Shown: positions 43,859 to 53,192 of the stretch, in pieces
Position numbering within the stretch: position 1 is the stretch's first letter
How the letters are laid out: the number at the start of each line of letters is the position of its first letter
From: JBHICC01 sp046759385
GTDB lineage: Bacteria > Pseudomonadota > Gammaproteobacteria > Acidiferrobacterales > SPGG2
NCBI GenBank assembly: GCA_046759385.1
Contig: JBHICC010000001.1
Coordinates: forward strand, 107,509 to 171,508
Direction: 5' to 3'
DNA: 64,000 bases
Made by a program: the position numbers and the translations under genes
The notes under the pieces: generated by a model
Databases searched by the model: none
The model's input: the letters and a program-made list of their open reading frames with translations, nothing else
What the model was told of the DNA's origin: nothing

Positions 43859-44881
43859 ATGGCTATCTTAGTTCTCATCGTTGCGCTGGTGGTGATCTTT
43901 ATCGGCGCAGAAGCCTTCACTAACGCTCTAGAGAACCTTGGGCAGCGTCTCAAGATCTCTGAGGGCGTGACGGGGTCCATTTTCGCTGCGATTGCCACCG
44001 CTCTACCCGAGACCATGGTGCCCATCGTAGCAATGCTCGGCGTCACTGCCGCACAGGACGTGCGTGAGGACGTCGCCATTGGCGCGATACTCGGTGCACC
44101 GCTGATGCTTTCGACTATCGCGCTCTTTTTGATGGGCGTGTTTGCTGCCAGAGCACGTGGATGGAAAGATCCCTTACGACCCGAGCGTACTGGCTTTAGA
44201 CGCGATCTATCCTGGTTCCTGATGGTTTTCGCGCTTGCTACCTGCGCGCTTTTTGTGCCGCCGCAGGCGCAGCTCGTACGAGCGACTATCGTGTTGGCGC
44301 TCGTGGTGATGTATTTCCTCTACCTCATGTTGACAATACGTGCCTCAGCGCGGCTGGTTAGAGATGGTCACGGCACCGAGGCAGACCATCCGCTCTACGT
44401 CGTGTTCTACCTACAGCACCTCGGGTTGCGCCGTCTTCGCGAGAGCTTTGCTGCCATTGTGCTGCAGCTTGGCGGTGGGTTTGCCCTCATTGTTTTGGGC
44501 GCGCGCGGTTTTGTGCAGGGCGTTGAGGAATTGTCGGTCACAATGGGCGTATCGGCGTTGGTCTTGTCGTTGCTAATTATCCCGGTGGCGACGGAGCTCC
44601 CAGAGAAGGTGAACAGCATACTGTGGATCCGACGCCGCCGAGACACCCTGGCAGTTGGCAACATCACAGGAGCGATGGTGTTTCAGGGCAGCCTATTGCC
44701 GGCGTTGGGGATCGTGCTAACGCCTTGGGCACCGCGGCCAGAGGTGTTGGCGAGCGCTGCCGTTGCCTTGCTCGCAAGCGGTTACTTGCTGGTACTCAGG
44801 CGCCGCGGCAACGTGCGCCCATATCACTTGATCGTTAATGGCGCATTGTACGTGGCGTATGGCGTGTTCGTACTGTTTTAG
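43859..44881 (+). CDS. Sodium/calcium exchanger (CaCA) family membrane protein
   Basis: About 340 residues with some ten helices in two homologous halves. Each half carries the alpha-repeat motif: GSIFAAIATALPETMVPIVAML early, and VATELPEKVNSILWIR followed by GNITGAMVFQGSLLPALG late. This is the YrbG-like CaCA group of cation antiporters, with Ca2+ or Na+ probable but not certain. The ATG at 43859 is chosen because the first helix starts there; an in-frame TTG at 43778 adds a non-membrane leader. It is 100 bases after ubiA. Confidence 0.88.
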   Translation: MAILVLIVALVVIFIGAEAFTNALENLGQRLKISEGVTGSIFAAIATALPETMVPIVAMLGVTAAQDVREDVAIGAILGAPLMLSTIALFLMGVFAARARGWKDPLRPERTGFRRDLSWFLMVFALATCALFVPPQAQLVRATIVLALVVMYFLYLMLTIRASARLVRDGHGTEADHPLYVVFYLQHLGLRRLRESFAAIVLQLGGGFALIVLGARGFVQGVEELSVTMGVSALVLSLLIIPVATELPEKVNSILWIRRRRDTLAVGNITGAMVFQGSLLPALGIVLTPWAPRPEVLASAAVALLASGYLLVLRRRGNVRPYHLIVNGALYVAYGVFVLF

Positions 44882-44983
44882 ATGCTGCCGTGTGCTCTAA
44901 TTGACAGAGAAACCGCGTACGATGACCTACACTGCCATCTCGTCTTGTCGGCGCAGCGGCGGTCAGCGGGCCTTCTTTAAGTG

Positions 44984-45832
44984 ATGTCGACAAAAGGCGT
45001 ATCTGTGAGCCGATATGCTGTGATGGGAAATCCTATCCATCATAGCAAGTCACCCGCTATTCACCGCCTGTTTGCGGAGCAATGTCATATCGCGCTCGAC
45101 TACCGTGCAATCGAAGTCGCGTTGGACGAGTTCGAGCAAGCGGTGCGTAGGTTCCAAGCCGAAGGGGGAGCAGGGCTCAATGTTACCGTGCCGTTCAAGC
45201 TCGATGCGTTTGCTTTGGCAGATCGGCGCAGTCAACGGGCTTTGGTCGCACAAGCGGTCAATACCTTGAAGTTCGAGGGTGATGGAGAAATTCTTGGTGA
45301 TAACACCGACGGCATCGGCCTGGTGCGCGATCTCACGCGCAATCTCAAGCTAAAACTGCATGGCCGACACCTATTGATACTGGGCGCAGGCGGCGCTGTG
45401 CGTGGGGTCGTCGGACCGCTGCTCGAGCAAGGTATTGCAGGGCTGGTCGTGGCAAACCGTACTGTGGCCAAGGCGCGGGAGCTGGAAGCGGCACTAGCAA
45501 CCTATGGACCGATTAGCGGCCGAGGGTTTGCCGACCTTGGGGCGGAACGCTTCGATGTCGTGATTAACGGGACTGCGGCGAGCCTCACTGGCGAATTGCC
45601 GCCACTGCCGAGAAAGCTGTTCCGCGATAACGCTGTCGCCTACGATTTAATGTACAGCGACGAACCGACGCCATTTATGCGCTGGGCGCACGCCCACGGC
45701 GCGAGCCGCGTCGCGGATGGTCTGGGTATGCTTGTCGAACAGGCAGGGGGGTCGTTTTTCCTTTGGCACGGCGTGCGGCCAAGTACGAAACCTGTCATTA
45801 AAGCCCTACGTCACCAGGCTATGCAGGATTAA
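44984..45832 (+). CDS. aroE: Shikimate dehydrogenase
   Basis: About 282 residues. NADP-dependent reduction of 3-dehydroshikimate in aromatic amino-acid synthesis. Substrate motifs are NPIHHSKSPAIH and NVTVPFK with the catalytic lysine. Cofactor motifs are LILGAGGAVRGV and the NRT following. The start could be GTG 44981, ATG 44984 or GTG 45005; the family core begins RYAVMGNP. ddl starts eight bases after the stop. Confidence 0.94.
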   Translation: MSTKGVSVSRYAVMGNPIHHSKSPAIHRLFAEQCHIALDYRAIEVALDEFEQAVRRFQAEGGAGLNVTVPFKLDAFALADRRSQRALVAQAVNTLKFEGDGEILGDNTDGIGLVRDLTRNLKLKLHGRHLLILGAGGAVRGVVGPLLEQGIAGLVVANRTVAKARELEAALATYGPISGRGFADLGAERFDVVINGTAASLTGELPPLPRKLFRDNAVAYDLMYSDEPTPFMRWAHAHGASRVADGLGMLVEQAGGSFFLWHGVRPSTKPVIKALRHQAMQD

Positions 45833-45839
45833 AGAGGCT

Positions 45840-46943
45840 ATGAAACGAAAGGTGCGAGTCGGCATTCTCTTCGGCGGTCGGTCCGCCGAGCACGAGGTGT
45901 CGCTCCAGTCAGCGAAGAGCATCGTCGATGCGATCGACCAATCCAAGTATGAGGTGACATTAATCGGTGTGGACAAAGATGGTCAGTGGTACCTAAATGA
46001 CGCGTCGACCTTTCTTTTGAATGCCGATAGTCCGAAGCTAATCGCGCTTAATAAGAGTACCGAAAATGTCACCCTCGCCACCGGCGCTAGCTGCGGCGAT
46101 CTCGTGAGCCTGAGAGGTTCGGGATCAGTCGCAGCTCTCGATGTCGTATTTCCGGTGCTCCACGGCCCCTATGGTGAGGACGGCTCGGTGCAAGGTCTGT
46201 TCAAACTCGCCAATATTGCGTTTGTCGGCTCAGGCATCTTAGGCGCGGCGGTGAGCATGGATAAGGACGTGATGAAGCGACTGCTAGCACAGGCGGGTTT
46301 GCCCACGCCTAAGTGGCGCACTATAAATAGCGCCTCGCGCGAGCGGTTCTCGTACAGCGATATTGTTGATGAGCTCGGGTCGCCTTGTTTTATCAAACCT
46401 GCCAACCTGGGGTCGTCAGTCGGCGTCGCCAAAGTACACAACGAGACCACGTTCAAGGCAGCCATGCACGATGCTTTTCGTTACGACAACAAGATCCTGA
46501 TTGAAGAGTTCATCGATGGACATGAAGTGGAGTGCTCAGTGCTCGGTAATGAGGAACCAATAGCATCGGTGCCAGGGGAGGTTGTTCCTGCGCATGAGTT
46601 CTACTCATACGACGCGAAGTACATCGATGAGAAAGGAGCTGAACTACGCATCCCCGCGGACTTGCCGAAGGATGTTGTCGAACAAGTGCGAGATTTGGCG
46701 GTCAGAGCCTTTAAGGTCCTGTGCTGCGATGGTATGGCCCGCGTCGATTTCTTCGTCACCGGCGGAGGCAAAGTGTACGTGAACGAGCTCAACGCGATTC
46801 CAGGCTTTACCAAGATCAGCATGTATCCCAAGTTATGGCAGGCGAGTGGCATTGCTTACTCGGAGCTGATCGACAAGCTTATCCAGCTCGCGTTGGAACG
46901 ACACCAACGGGATAGCAAGCTCAAGACGAACGTTGAGCTGTAA
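45840..46943 (+). CDS. ddl: D-alanine-D-alanine ligase
   Basis: 367 residues, the longer DdlA-like form. It joins two D-alanines for peptidoglycan. The ATP-grasp motifs are present: VGILFGGRSAEHEVSLQSA, VFPVLHGPYGEDGSVQG, the KPANLGSSVGVAKV loop, and the metal ligands in VNELNAIPGFTKISMYPKLW. The ATG at 45840 fits the family start, and earlier in-frame sequence overlaps aroE. It is not in a mur cluster, so it may be one of two ddl genes. A mature-looking SD (AGAGG) is close upstream. Confidence 0.95.
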   Translation: MKRKVRVGILFGGRSAEHEVSLQSAKSIVDAIDQSKYEVTLIGVDKDGQWYLNDASTFLLNADSPKLIALNKSTENVTLATGASCGDLVSLRGSGSVAALDVVFPVLHGPYGEDGSVQGLFKLANIAFVGSGILGAAVSMDKDVMKRLLAQAGLPTPKWRTINSASRERFSYSDIVDELGSPCFIKPANLGSSVGVAKVHNETTFKAAMHDAFRYDNKILIEEFIDGHEVECSVLGNEEPIASVPGEVVPAHEFYSYDAKYIDEKGAELRIPADLPKDVVEQVRDLAVRAFKVLCCDGMARVDFFVTGGGKVYVNELNAIPGFTKISMYPKLWQASGIAYSELIDKLIQLALERHQRDSKLKTNVEL

Positions 46944-47015
46944 CGTATAGTGCGCGCCGGTGATCGGCGGGGCGATGTTATACTGACTAACCGCGCTGAC
47001 AAGGAGGGCTAGAAG

Positions 47016-47402
47016 ATGAGAATCGCAATAATTCTGCTCGCGTTCCTCATAGCGCCGAGCTTCGGTGTGGCGGGCGAGTTACCGTCCACCATCACACAGG
47101 ACGCACTTCTGAAGAAACTAAAAACCGGTACAGCGCCGCTGATCCTCGATGTGCGCACGCCGGCCGAATACCAGTCCGGCCATGTTCCGCAGGCGGTCAA
47201 CATCCCGCATCTGCAATTACCTAACCGGCTTTCGGAACTCGGTGATGTTAAGGACCAAGAAGTAGTGGTTTACTGCGAACGCGGGCCACGCGCCGGATTC
47301 TCGGAATCCGTGCTGCAAAACGCGGGCTTCAACAGTGTGCGCCATCTCGAAGGCGACATGTGGGCTTGGCGCAACGCCGGCTTGCCGACGGAGCGGCCCT
47401 AA
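47016..47402 (+). CDS. Periplasmic single-domain rhodanese
   Basis: 128 residues with a signal peptide (first ~19 residues, MRIAIILLAFLIAPSFGVAG). The rhodanese domain shows LDVRTPAEYQSGHVPQAVNIPH and the active-site cysteine in VVVYCERGPRAG. Rhodanese-type domains transfer sulfane sulfur; the periplasmic role here is unknown. A strong AAGGAGG precedes the ATG. msrA starts 26 bases later, so both may serve thiol/sulfur stress in the envelope, although MsrA itself lacks a signal peptide. Confidence 0.92.
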   Translation: MRIAIILLAFLIAPSFGVAGELPSTITQDALLKKLKTGTAPLILDVRTPAEYQSGHVPQAVNIPHLQLPNRLSELGDVKDQEVVVYCERGPRAGFSESVLQNAGFNSVRHLEGDMWAWRNAGLPTERP

Positions 47403-47428
47403 AACAACGAACGTGAGGTGGAGAAACG

Positions 47429-47917
47429 ATGGCTAAGGCGACGTTTGGCGCTGGCTGCTTCTGGGGTGTAGAGGCAAGGTTTCGGGAGATCGAGGGTGTA
47501 ACCGCCACACGGGTCGGCTACGCCGGCGGCTCAATCGAGAATCCGACTTATAAGGAGGTGTGTACTGACACGACCGGGCACGCGGAAGTCGTGCAAGTTG
47601 AGTATGACGCCGATCGCATAACGTACGAGCAGTTGCTGGACGTGTTCTGGAACGCTCACGACCCCACTCAACTTAACCGGCAGGGCCCCGATTTCGGCAC
47701 GCAGTATCGCTCAGCGATCTTCTATCATGATGAAGCACAAAAGGCAGCAGCTATCGCTTCAAAAGAGCAGCTCGGCAGTAGCGGCAAGTACAAGCAGCCG
47801 ATTGTCACTGAGGTTACGCAGGCAGCCCAGTTTAACCCGGCAGAGGATTATCATCAGCGCTATTTTGAAAAGCGTGGCCTAACAAGTTGCACGATCGAGC
47901 TAAGGCGAACGTCATAG
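47429..47917 (+). CDS. msrA: Peptide-methionine (S)-S-oxide reductase MsrA
   Basis: 162 residues. It repairs methionine-S-sulfoxide in proteins. The catalytic site is FGAGCFWGVEARF. VRVGYAGG-like and NPTYKEVCTDTTGHAEVVQV stretches are conserved, as is DPTQLNRQGPDFGTQYRS. A C-terminal cysteine (LTSCTIEL) could act in recycling. No signal peptide, so cytoplasmic. It is convergent with the glutaminyl cyclase gene across four bases. Confidence 0.95.
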   Translation: MAKATFGAGCFWGVEARFREIEGVTATRVGYAGGSIENPTYKEVCTDTTGHAEVVQVEYDADRITYEQLLDVFWNAHDPTQLNRQGPDFGTQYRSAIFYHDEAQKAAAIASKEQLGSSGKYKQPIVTEVTQAAQFNPAEDYHQRYFEKRGLTSCTIELRRTS

Positions 47918-47921
47918 CTCC

Positions 47922-48716
47922 TTAACGCGTTGCTCGTGGTGATTCCAGCGCGATCTCGAAAAGTCGAGGCCAGAGCTTGCCAGTAACGAACAAGCGATCA
48001 TTCTCCGGGTCATAGGCGATCCCGTTTAGAACGTCCACAGGCTCGCTTCGATTATGTGCGCCTAACAGTCCCCTGAGGTCTATCCACGCGATAACACGCC
48101 CTGTTTCGGGGACGATCCGTGCAATACGGTCTGTCTTCCAGATATTCGCGAATACTTCGCCACGTACGTACTCGAGTTCGTTAAGCCGGCTGACTGGCCC
48201 GTTGTTGTCAAATACCTCCACGCGATCTAGCACACGGAAGGTACGCGGATTCAGGAAGTGCAACGTCGCGGTGCCGTCGCTTAAGATCAAACGTGACCCA
48301 TCGTGAGTCAACCCCCATGTTTCCATCAAGTAGGGAAACGTTTTGCGCAGCCGAAAGCTTCGTTTGTCGTAAACAAAAATGACTTTCGATTTCCACGTGG
48401 TCTGGATAACTTCGTCGCGGAAAATCGTTAGACCTTCACCGAAGAACCGCTCGGGTAACTCATAAAGCTTTATGACTTTGCCGGTATTGAGCTCCACCTT
48501 GCGCAAGGTCGATCGACCGTAAAGACCTGTGCCTTCGTATAAGAAGCCACCGTCAAACGCGAGCCCTTGCGTAAACGCAGCCTGATCGTGCGGGAATACG
48601 TTAATCACCCGATATGTATAAACTGGTAGATCATCTGCTGCTCGACACGGTGGCGGGGTAGACAACAGCCATGTCAGAAGCGCGATTACAGTGATGGATG
48701 ATTTATCGTACGGCAC
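47922..48716 (-). CDS. Glutaminyl-peptide cyclotransferase (plant-type QC)
   Basis: 264 residues with a signal peptide (about 1-26, ending CRAAD). The mature protein has the five-bladed propeller fold of plant/bacterial QC: YRVINVFPHDQAAFTQGLAF, FLYEGTGLYGRSTLRKV, VEVFDNNGPVSRLNELEYV and SEPVDVLNGIAYDPENDRLFVTGKLWP (shown in parts). It turns N-terminal glutamine into pyroglutamate, probably in the periplasm. The start is GTG. The glutathione reductase gene is upstream on the same strand across 119 bases. Confidence 0.9.
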   Translation of the reverse strand: MPYDKSSITVIALLTWLLSTPPPCRAADDLPVYTYRVINVFPHDQAAFTQGLAFDGGFLYEGTGLYGRSTLRKVELNTGKVIKLYELPERFFGEGLTIFRDEVIQTTWKSKVIFVYDKRSFRLRKTFPYLMETWGLTHDGSRLILSDGTATLHFLNPRTFRVLDRVEVFDNNGPVSRLNELEYVRGEVFANIWKTDRIARIVPETGRVIAWIDLRGLLGAHNRSEPVDVLNGIAYDPENDRLFVTGKLWPRLFEIALESPRATR

Positions 48717-48835
48717 CAGGGCGGCTGTAATGAGGGTCCAATGCCTCTAATCGACGTCGGGTTCGGGCGTGCCGTCTTCCACGGGACTGCTTAGGCTCTT
48801 GTCTACTCGATCTCGCCCCGGACAACGACGAATCC

Positions 48836-50188
48836 CTATCCCATCAACACTAACTCTTCAGCGCTGGTCGGATGAATTGCTATGGTTTTGTCAAAATCGC
48901 TTTTTTTGGCCTTCATCCTGACGGCAACTGCAAACCCCTGGATCATCTCGTCGGCTTGGGCGCCGATGATATGACAACCGACAACCTCTTCCTTCTCTCC
49001 CACCGTGACGAGCTTCATAACCGTACTCGGCTTTCGCCGCGTAACGGCATGAAACATGTTGGTAAAGCGTGTTCGATAGACCTTGACCTCGCTTTGGCCG
49101 AAGCGCTTGTGTGCCTCCTCCTCGGTTAAACCTACGGTGCCGATTGGTGGATGGCTGAAGATTACTGTAGGGATGTTCTCATATTCGAGTCGCGCGTCAG
49201 GTTGACCACCGAATACACGATCCGAGAGTCTACGCCCGGCGGCGATCGCCACGGGTGTCAGCATCCATTTACCCGTGACGTCACCCAGTGCGTAAACGTG
49301 CTCGACATTAGTATTCTGAAACTCATCGACTATGATATGATCCTGTTGGTCAACGGCCACGCCGGTCTGATCCAGTTCCAGACCATTCGTATTAGGGCTA
49401 CGACCAACTGCCCAGATCACTGTGTCAAACCCCTTGAAGGAGTTGCCATCTGCGCTGTTGATTTGAATGGTTTTGTCGCCAGCTCGTTTCAACTGCTCCA
49501 AACGAACGCAGGTCATGATATCTACACCGGCGTTCTGCATTTCATCCATCAAGGTTTCGCGCAATGTTGCATCAAACTTACGCAAGAAGGTCTCGCGGCG
49601 AAGGAGCATAGAGACATCGGAGCCCAGAGCGTTCAACAATCCGGCAAACTCGACGGCGATGTAACCGGCACCGATTATCATCACTCGCCGTGGTTGATCC
49701 TCGAGCTCGAAGAACCCATCGCTTGTAATACCCAGGTCTGCACCGGGCACGTTGGGAACGTCGGCCTTCGAGCCGGTAGCCACTAAAATGTGGTCAGCCG
49801 TAAGCTCTGCGCCATTGACCGCGATGGTATGGCGGTCACGAAACGCCGCCTTACCCGAGATCTCGTCTATCTCCGCGGTATCAAGACCTCGATGATATAT
49901 CTTGTTAAGCCTTCCGATGTAGAGATCGCGCGCCGCCTTGATCGTTGACCAGTCGAAACCATTGACTTTAACGTCAAAGCCATAGTCCTTAGCATCGTGC
50001 AACACTTCGGCAATGGTCGAGGTGTTCCACATAACCTTCTTAGGAACGCAGCCGCGGTTTACACATGTGCCGCCTATGCGATCTGATTCAATCACTACTG
50101 TCTTGGCTCCATGTCCGGCAGCGCGTTTGCCGGCGGCAATACCACCACTGCCGCCGCCAACTACAAGGAAATCGTAATGCTTGGTCAT
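48836..50188 (-). CDS. gor: Glutathione-disulfide reductase
   Basis: 450 residues. FAD/NADPH enzyme that regenerates glutathione. The N-terminus reads YDFLVVGGGSGGIAAGKRAA. The redox-active pair is in GGTCVNRGCVPKKVMWN. The NADPH loop is IIGAGYIAVEFAG, with Arg-rich follow-up, and the C-terminal HPTSAEELV gives the catalytic histidine. ATG at 50188 is chosen; the frame opens earlier but that part would overlap the divergent prlC promoter and is not family sequence. Confidence 0.93.
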   Translation of the reverse strand: MTKHYDFLVVGGGSGGIAAGKRAAGHGAKTVVIESDRIGGTCVNRGCVPKKVMWNTSTIAEVLHDAKDYGFDVKVNGFDWSTIKAARDLYIGRLNKIYHRGLDTAEIDEISGKAAFRDRHTIAVNGAELTADHILVATGSKADVPNVPGADLGITSDGFFELEDQPRRVMIIGAGYIAVEFAGLLNALGSDVSMLLRRETFLRKFDATLRETLMDEMQNAGVDIMTCVRLEQLKRAGDKTIQINSADGNSFKGFDTVIWAVGRSPNTNGLELDQTGVAVDQQDHIIVDEFQNTNVEHVYALGDVTGKWMLTPVAIAAGRRLSDRVFGGQPDARLEYENIPTVIFSHPPIGTVGLTEEEAHKRFGQSEVKVYRTRFTNMFHAVTRRKPSTVMKLVTVGEKEEVVGCHIIGAQADEMIQGFAVAVRMKAKKSDFDKTIAIHPTSAEELVLMG

Positions 50189-50291
50189 TTCTTCGCAATA
50201 ACACAGCACAAACGATGAGTACGCGATTGTATCAAGACGTGCTAGATTATGCGGCCTCCTACCATCTGTTAGATGCGCTAGGCTTACACGT

Positions 50292-52349
50292 ATGGATAGC
50301 GCTGACCTTGCAGCCAATCCTCTTCTCGATCTCTCTGGTCTACCTCATTTCAGCGAGATCCGACCCGAACACGTGCAGCCGGCGCTTGAATTTGTCCTCG
50401 CGCAAAACCGTGCCGCGCGGGAGCGCCTTCTATCTTCGGGTGATGCCTATACGTGGGACAACTTCGTACAGCCGCTTGAGGATATGGAAGAACGACTGAA
50501 TCGCGTGTGGGCGCCGGTAGTGCATCTAAATTCTGTAAATAATAGCCACGCTTTACGGCAGGCCTATAACGACGGTCTACCTCGCGTCAGCGCGTACCGC
50601 ACGGAGATCGGCCAGGACCTACGCAGCTTCCGCATATACAAACACATTGCCGGGAACGATAAGCCACTACGTTTGGATCAAGCACAACAGAAACTGCTCG
50701 AACACACGTTGCGAGATTTCCGGCTAATGGGTGCTGAGTTAGGTGGTAGGCAAAAGGTCCGGTTCAAGGAAGTTCAGCAAGAAGTGGCGCAGCTGTCCAG
50801 TCGCTTCGCAGACAACGTGCTTGATGCAACGCAAGCATGGGAGTTCCTAGTCACAGAGGAAGAACAACTTGCTGGTCTGCCAATGTCGGCTCGCGAGATG
50901 GCGCGGCAGGCAGCCGAGCGAGATGCAAAACAAGGTTATAGGTTCAGCTTAGACGCGCCGTCATACCTCGCATTTATGACATTCGCGGACAACCGAGAGC
51001 TTCGTGCGCGCATGTACCAAGCATACGTCACGCGTGCTAGCGAGGAGGGTCCGCACCATGGACGTTGGGACAACAGCGAGATCATTGTCTGCATCTTGAG
51101 ACTTCGACGCGAGGCAGCGCGTCTGTTGGGTTTCGCGAATTACGCGGAGTACTCGCTTGAGCGGAAAATGGTCGATAGTGTCGAGCATGTGCTGGATTTC
51201 CTGTACACGCTTGCGGCGCGTGCGAAGCCGGTGGCCGAGCGGGAGATAGAAGCGCTGAAGGTGTTTGCCGAAACTGAGTATGGGCACGACGAGCTCGCTG
51301 CCTGGGATATTCCATACTTCGCGGAAAAGCTGCGCCAACATCACTTTGATTTTTCGCAGGAGGATCTGCGTCCATACTTTCCAGTGGATCAGGTCATCAC
51401 GGGAATGTTCGAGGTTGTCGGCCGGCTTTACGGCATAACGTTTCGCCAGATTGATGGGATTGCGACCTGGCATCCGGACGTGCGTTTCTATGAGATTCGC
51501 GATGGCACTGGTGCATTGCGCGGCCAGTTCTACCTCGATCTCTATGCACGTGCACACAAGCGTGGCGGCGCCTGGATGGACGAATGCATCAGTCGCAAGC
51601 GTGCCAACGGTAGCACTCAGATACCCGTGGCCCATCTCACTTGCAATTCGTCACCACCGGTCGGCGATCGCCCAGCGTTGTTTACGCACGAGGAAGTGAT
51701 TACATTGTTTCACGAGTTTGGACATGGACTACACCATATGTTGACCATGGTCGATTATGTCGGTATATCGGGAATTAATGGTGTTGCATGGGATGCGGTA
51801 GAGCTGCCTAGTCAGTTTATGGAAAACTGGTGTTGGCAGCGGGAAGTAATGGACTTGGTGGCACGTCACTACGCGACCGGGGCGGGCATTGATGACGGGT
51901 TGTTTACGAAGCTCGTCGGCGCCAAAAACTTTCAGTCAGGGATGCAGATGGTGCGGCAGCTCGAGTTCGCCCTATTCGATATGCGGCTGCACTGTGATGA
52001 TGATCCAGACGATTCGAAAAGCGTGCAGGCGTTGCTAGACGAAGTCCGTCGTGATGTCGCGGTGGTAATCCCGCCGGCATACAATCGTTTTCAGAATGCA
52101 TTTACCCACATCTTCGCTGGTGGCTATGCCGCCGGTTACTACGGCTACAAGTGGGCGGAGGTCTTGTCGGCAGATGCCTTCAGCAAGTTCGAGGACAACG
52201 GGGTCTTCGATCGGAAGACCGGCCTCGAATTCTTGCACAATATTCTAGAGCAGGGTGGAACGTGCGAGCCCATGGATCTGTACACTCGCTTCCTTGGTAG
52301 AAGGCCACGGATTGACGCGATGTTGCGCTATTCTGGGTTAGCTCAATAG
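50292..52349 (+). CDS. prlC: Oligopeptidase A (M3 metallopeptidase)
   Basis: 685 residues, standard for PrlC/OpdA. Zinc-binding HEFGHGLHHML with the downstream glutamate in WDAVELPSQFMENW. The order LPHFSEIRPEHVQPALEFVL at the start, and the GGYAAGYYGYKWAEVLSADAF block near the end, are characteristic (shown in part). It degrades cytoplasmic peptides, including cleaved signal peptides. Divergent from gor by 103 bases. The YgiM-like gene starts directly at its stop. Confidence 0.95.
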   Translation: MDSADLAANPLLDLSGLPHFSEIRPEHVQPALEFVLAQNRAARERLLSSGDAYTWDNFVQPLEDMEERLNRVWAPVVHLNSVNNSHALRQAYNDGLPRVSAYRTEIGQDLRSFRIYKHIAGNDKPLRLDQAQQKLLEHTLRDFRLMGAELGGRQKVRFKEVQQEVAQLSSRFADNVLDATQAWEFLVTEEEQLAGLPMSAREMARQAAERDAKQGYRFSLDAPSYLAFMTFADNRELRARMYQAYVTRASEEGPHHGRWDNSEIIVCILRLRREAARLLGFANYAEYSLERKMVDSVEHVLDFLYTLAARAKPVAEREIEALKVFAETEYGHDELAAWDIPYFAEKLRQHHFDFSQEDLRPYFPVDQVITGMFEVVGRLYGITFRQIDGIATWHPDVRFYEIRDGTGALRGQFYLDLYARAHKRGGAWMDECISRKRANGSTQIPVAHLTCNSSPPVGDRPALFTHEEVITLFHEFGHGLHHMLTMVDYVGISGINGVAWDAVELPSQFMENWCWQREVMDLVARHYATGAGIDDGLFTKLVGAKNFQSGMQMVRQLEFALFDMRLHCDDDPDDSKSVQALLDEVRRDVAVVIPPAYNRFQNAFTHIFAGGYAAGYYGYKWAEVLSADAFSKFEDNGVFDRKTGLEFLHNILEQGGTCEPMDLYTRFLGRRPRIDAMLRYSGLAQ

Positions 52350-53192
52350 ATGCAGCGGTTGATGAAACGAACACTTGCTATCTCCGTTTTGATGCTGAGC
52401 ATCAGCACGCCCGGCATTGCCGAGGAGACGGCGTACGTCACCGACAAAGTTTTTATCGATTTGCGTTCCGAGGCGCACTACGAGAGCCCGATAGCTCATA
52501 AGATTCTGTCCGGGACCACGCTTGAAGTGCTAGAGCAACTCGGCGATTTCACTCGAGTGCGTGACGCGAGCGGGCGCGAAGGTTGGATCGAGAACCACGA
52601 GCTAATGCACGAGCCGCCCGCACGTGTGTTGCAGACGCAATTGCAGACCGAGTTGGCCAAGCTCAGAGCCGAACTCAAAGACACGCAACAAAAACTAGAG
52701 CAGGCGCAAGCGGTCTTGGCCGAAGATGACGCTGAGGCGAAAGAACTCACGAGCGCGCAGGCAAAGCTTAAGCGCCAGCTCGCCAGTCTCCGAGCTAAGC
52801 TCAAGGAGACCGAGACCAAGCTCGCGAAGACACAGGATACTCTGACTCAAGAGCGCGCTCGAGCCGAAGAGTTGGCGGCCGAGCTAGCGGAGACAGCACA
52901 AGGACCGGGCCAGACGCCACAGCTTGGCGAAGTCGCCGATATTACCCCGCTCGTTACCGCATCTGCGAAAGCGCGGGAGCCGGTACACTTCCCTGGATCC
53001 GGCGATGAACCGTATGCCAGCGAGATACCCGAACCGGGCATAAAAGCCTATTTAATCAGATTCTTGCCGTCACTCAATCTCCTGTGGCTGGGCATTTCTT
53101 TTGCTATGCTGTTAGTAGGATTCGTCACCGGGGCGGTGTGGTTGCGCGTGCGAAACCAACGAAAGCTCGGTGGTATGAGGATACGCATTTGA
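52350..53192 (+). CDS. SH3-domain protein with coiled coil and C-terminal membrane anchor (YgiM-like)
   Basis: 280 residues (or 276 from ATG 52362). A signal peptide (to about residue 24) is followed by a bacterial SH3 domain (AYVTDKVFIDLRSEAHYES to GWIENHELM, about 27-90). A long heptad-like coiled coil of Gln/Lys/Leu/Ala/Glu runs from about residue 95 to 185. Near the C-terminus a helix (LNLLWLGISFAMLLVGFVTGAVWL) is followed by a basic tail. This is the gammaproteobacterial YgiM architecture, thought to act at the envelope. It starts with no gap after prlC and overlaps the next gene by a few bases. Confidence 0.9.
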   Translation: MQRLMKRTLAISVLMLSISTPGIAEETAYVTDKVFIDLRSEAHYESPIAHKILSGTTLEVLEQLGDFTRVRDASGREGWIENHELMHEPPARVLQTQLQTELAKLRAELKDTQQKLEQAQAVLAEDDAEAKELTSAQAKLKRQLASLRAKLKETETKLAKTQDTLTQERARAEELAAELAETAQGPGQTPQLGEVADITPLVTASAKAREPVHFPGSGDEPYASEIPEPGIKAYLIRFLPSLNLLWLGISFAMLLVGFVTGAVWLRVRNQRKLGGMRIRI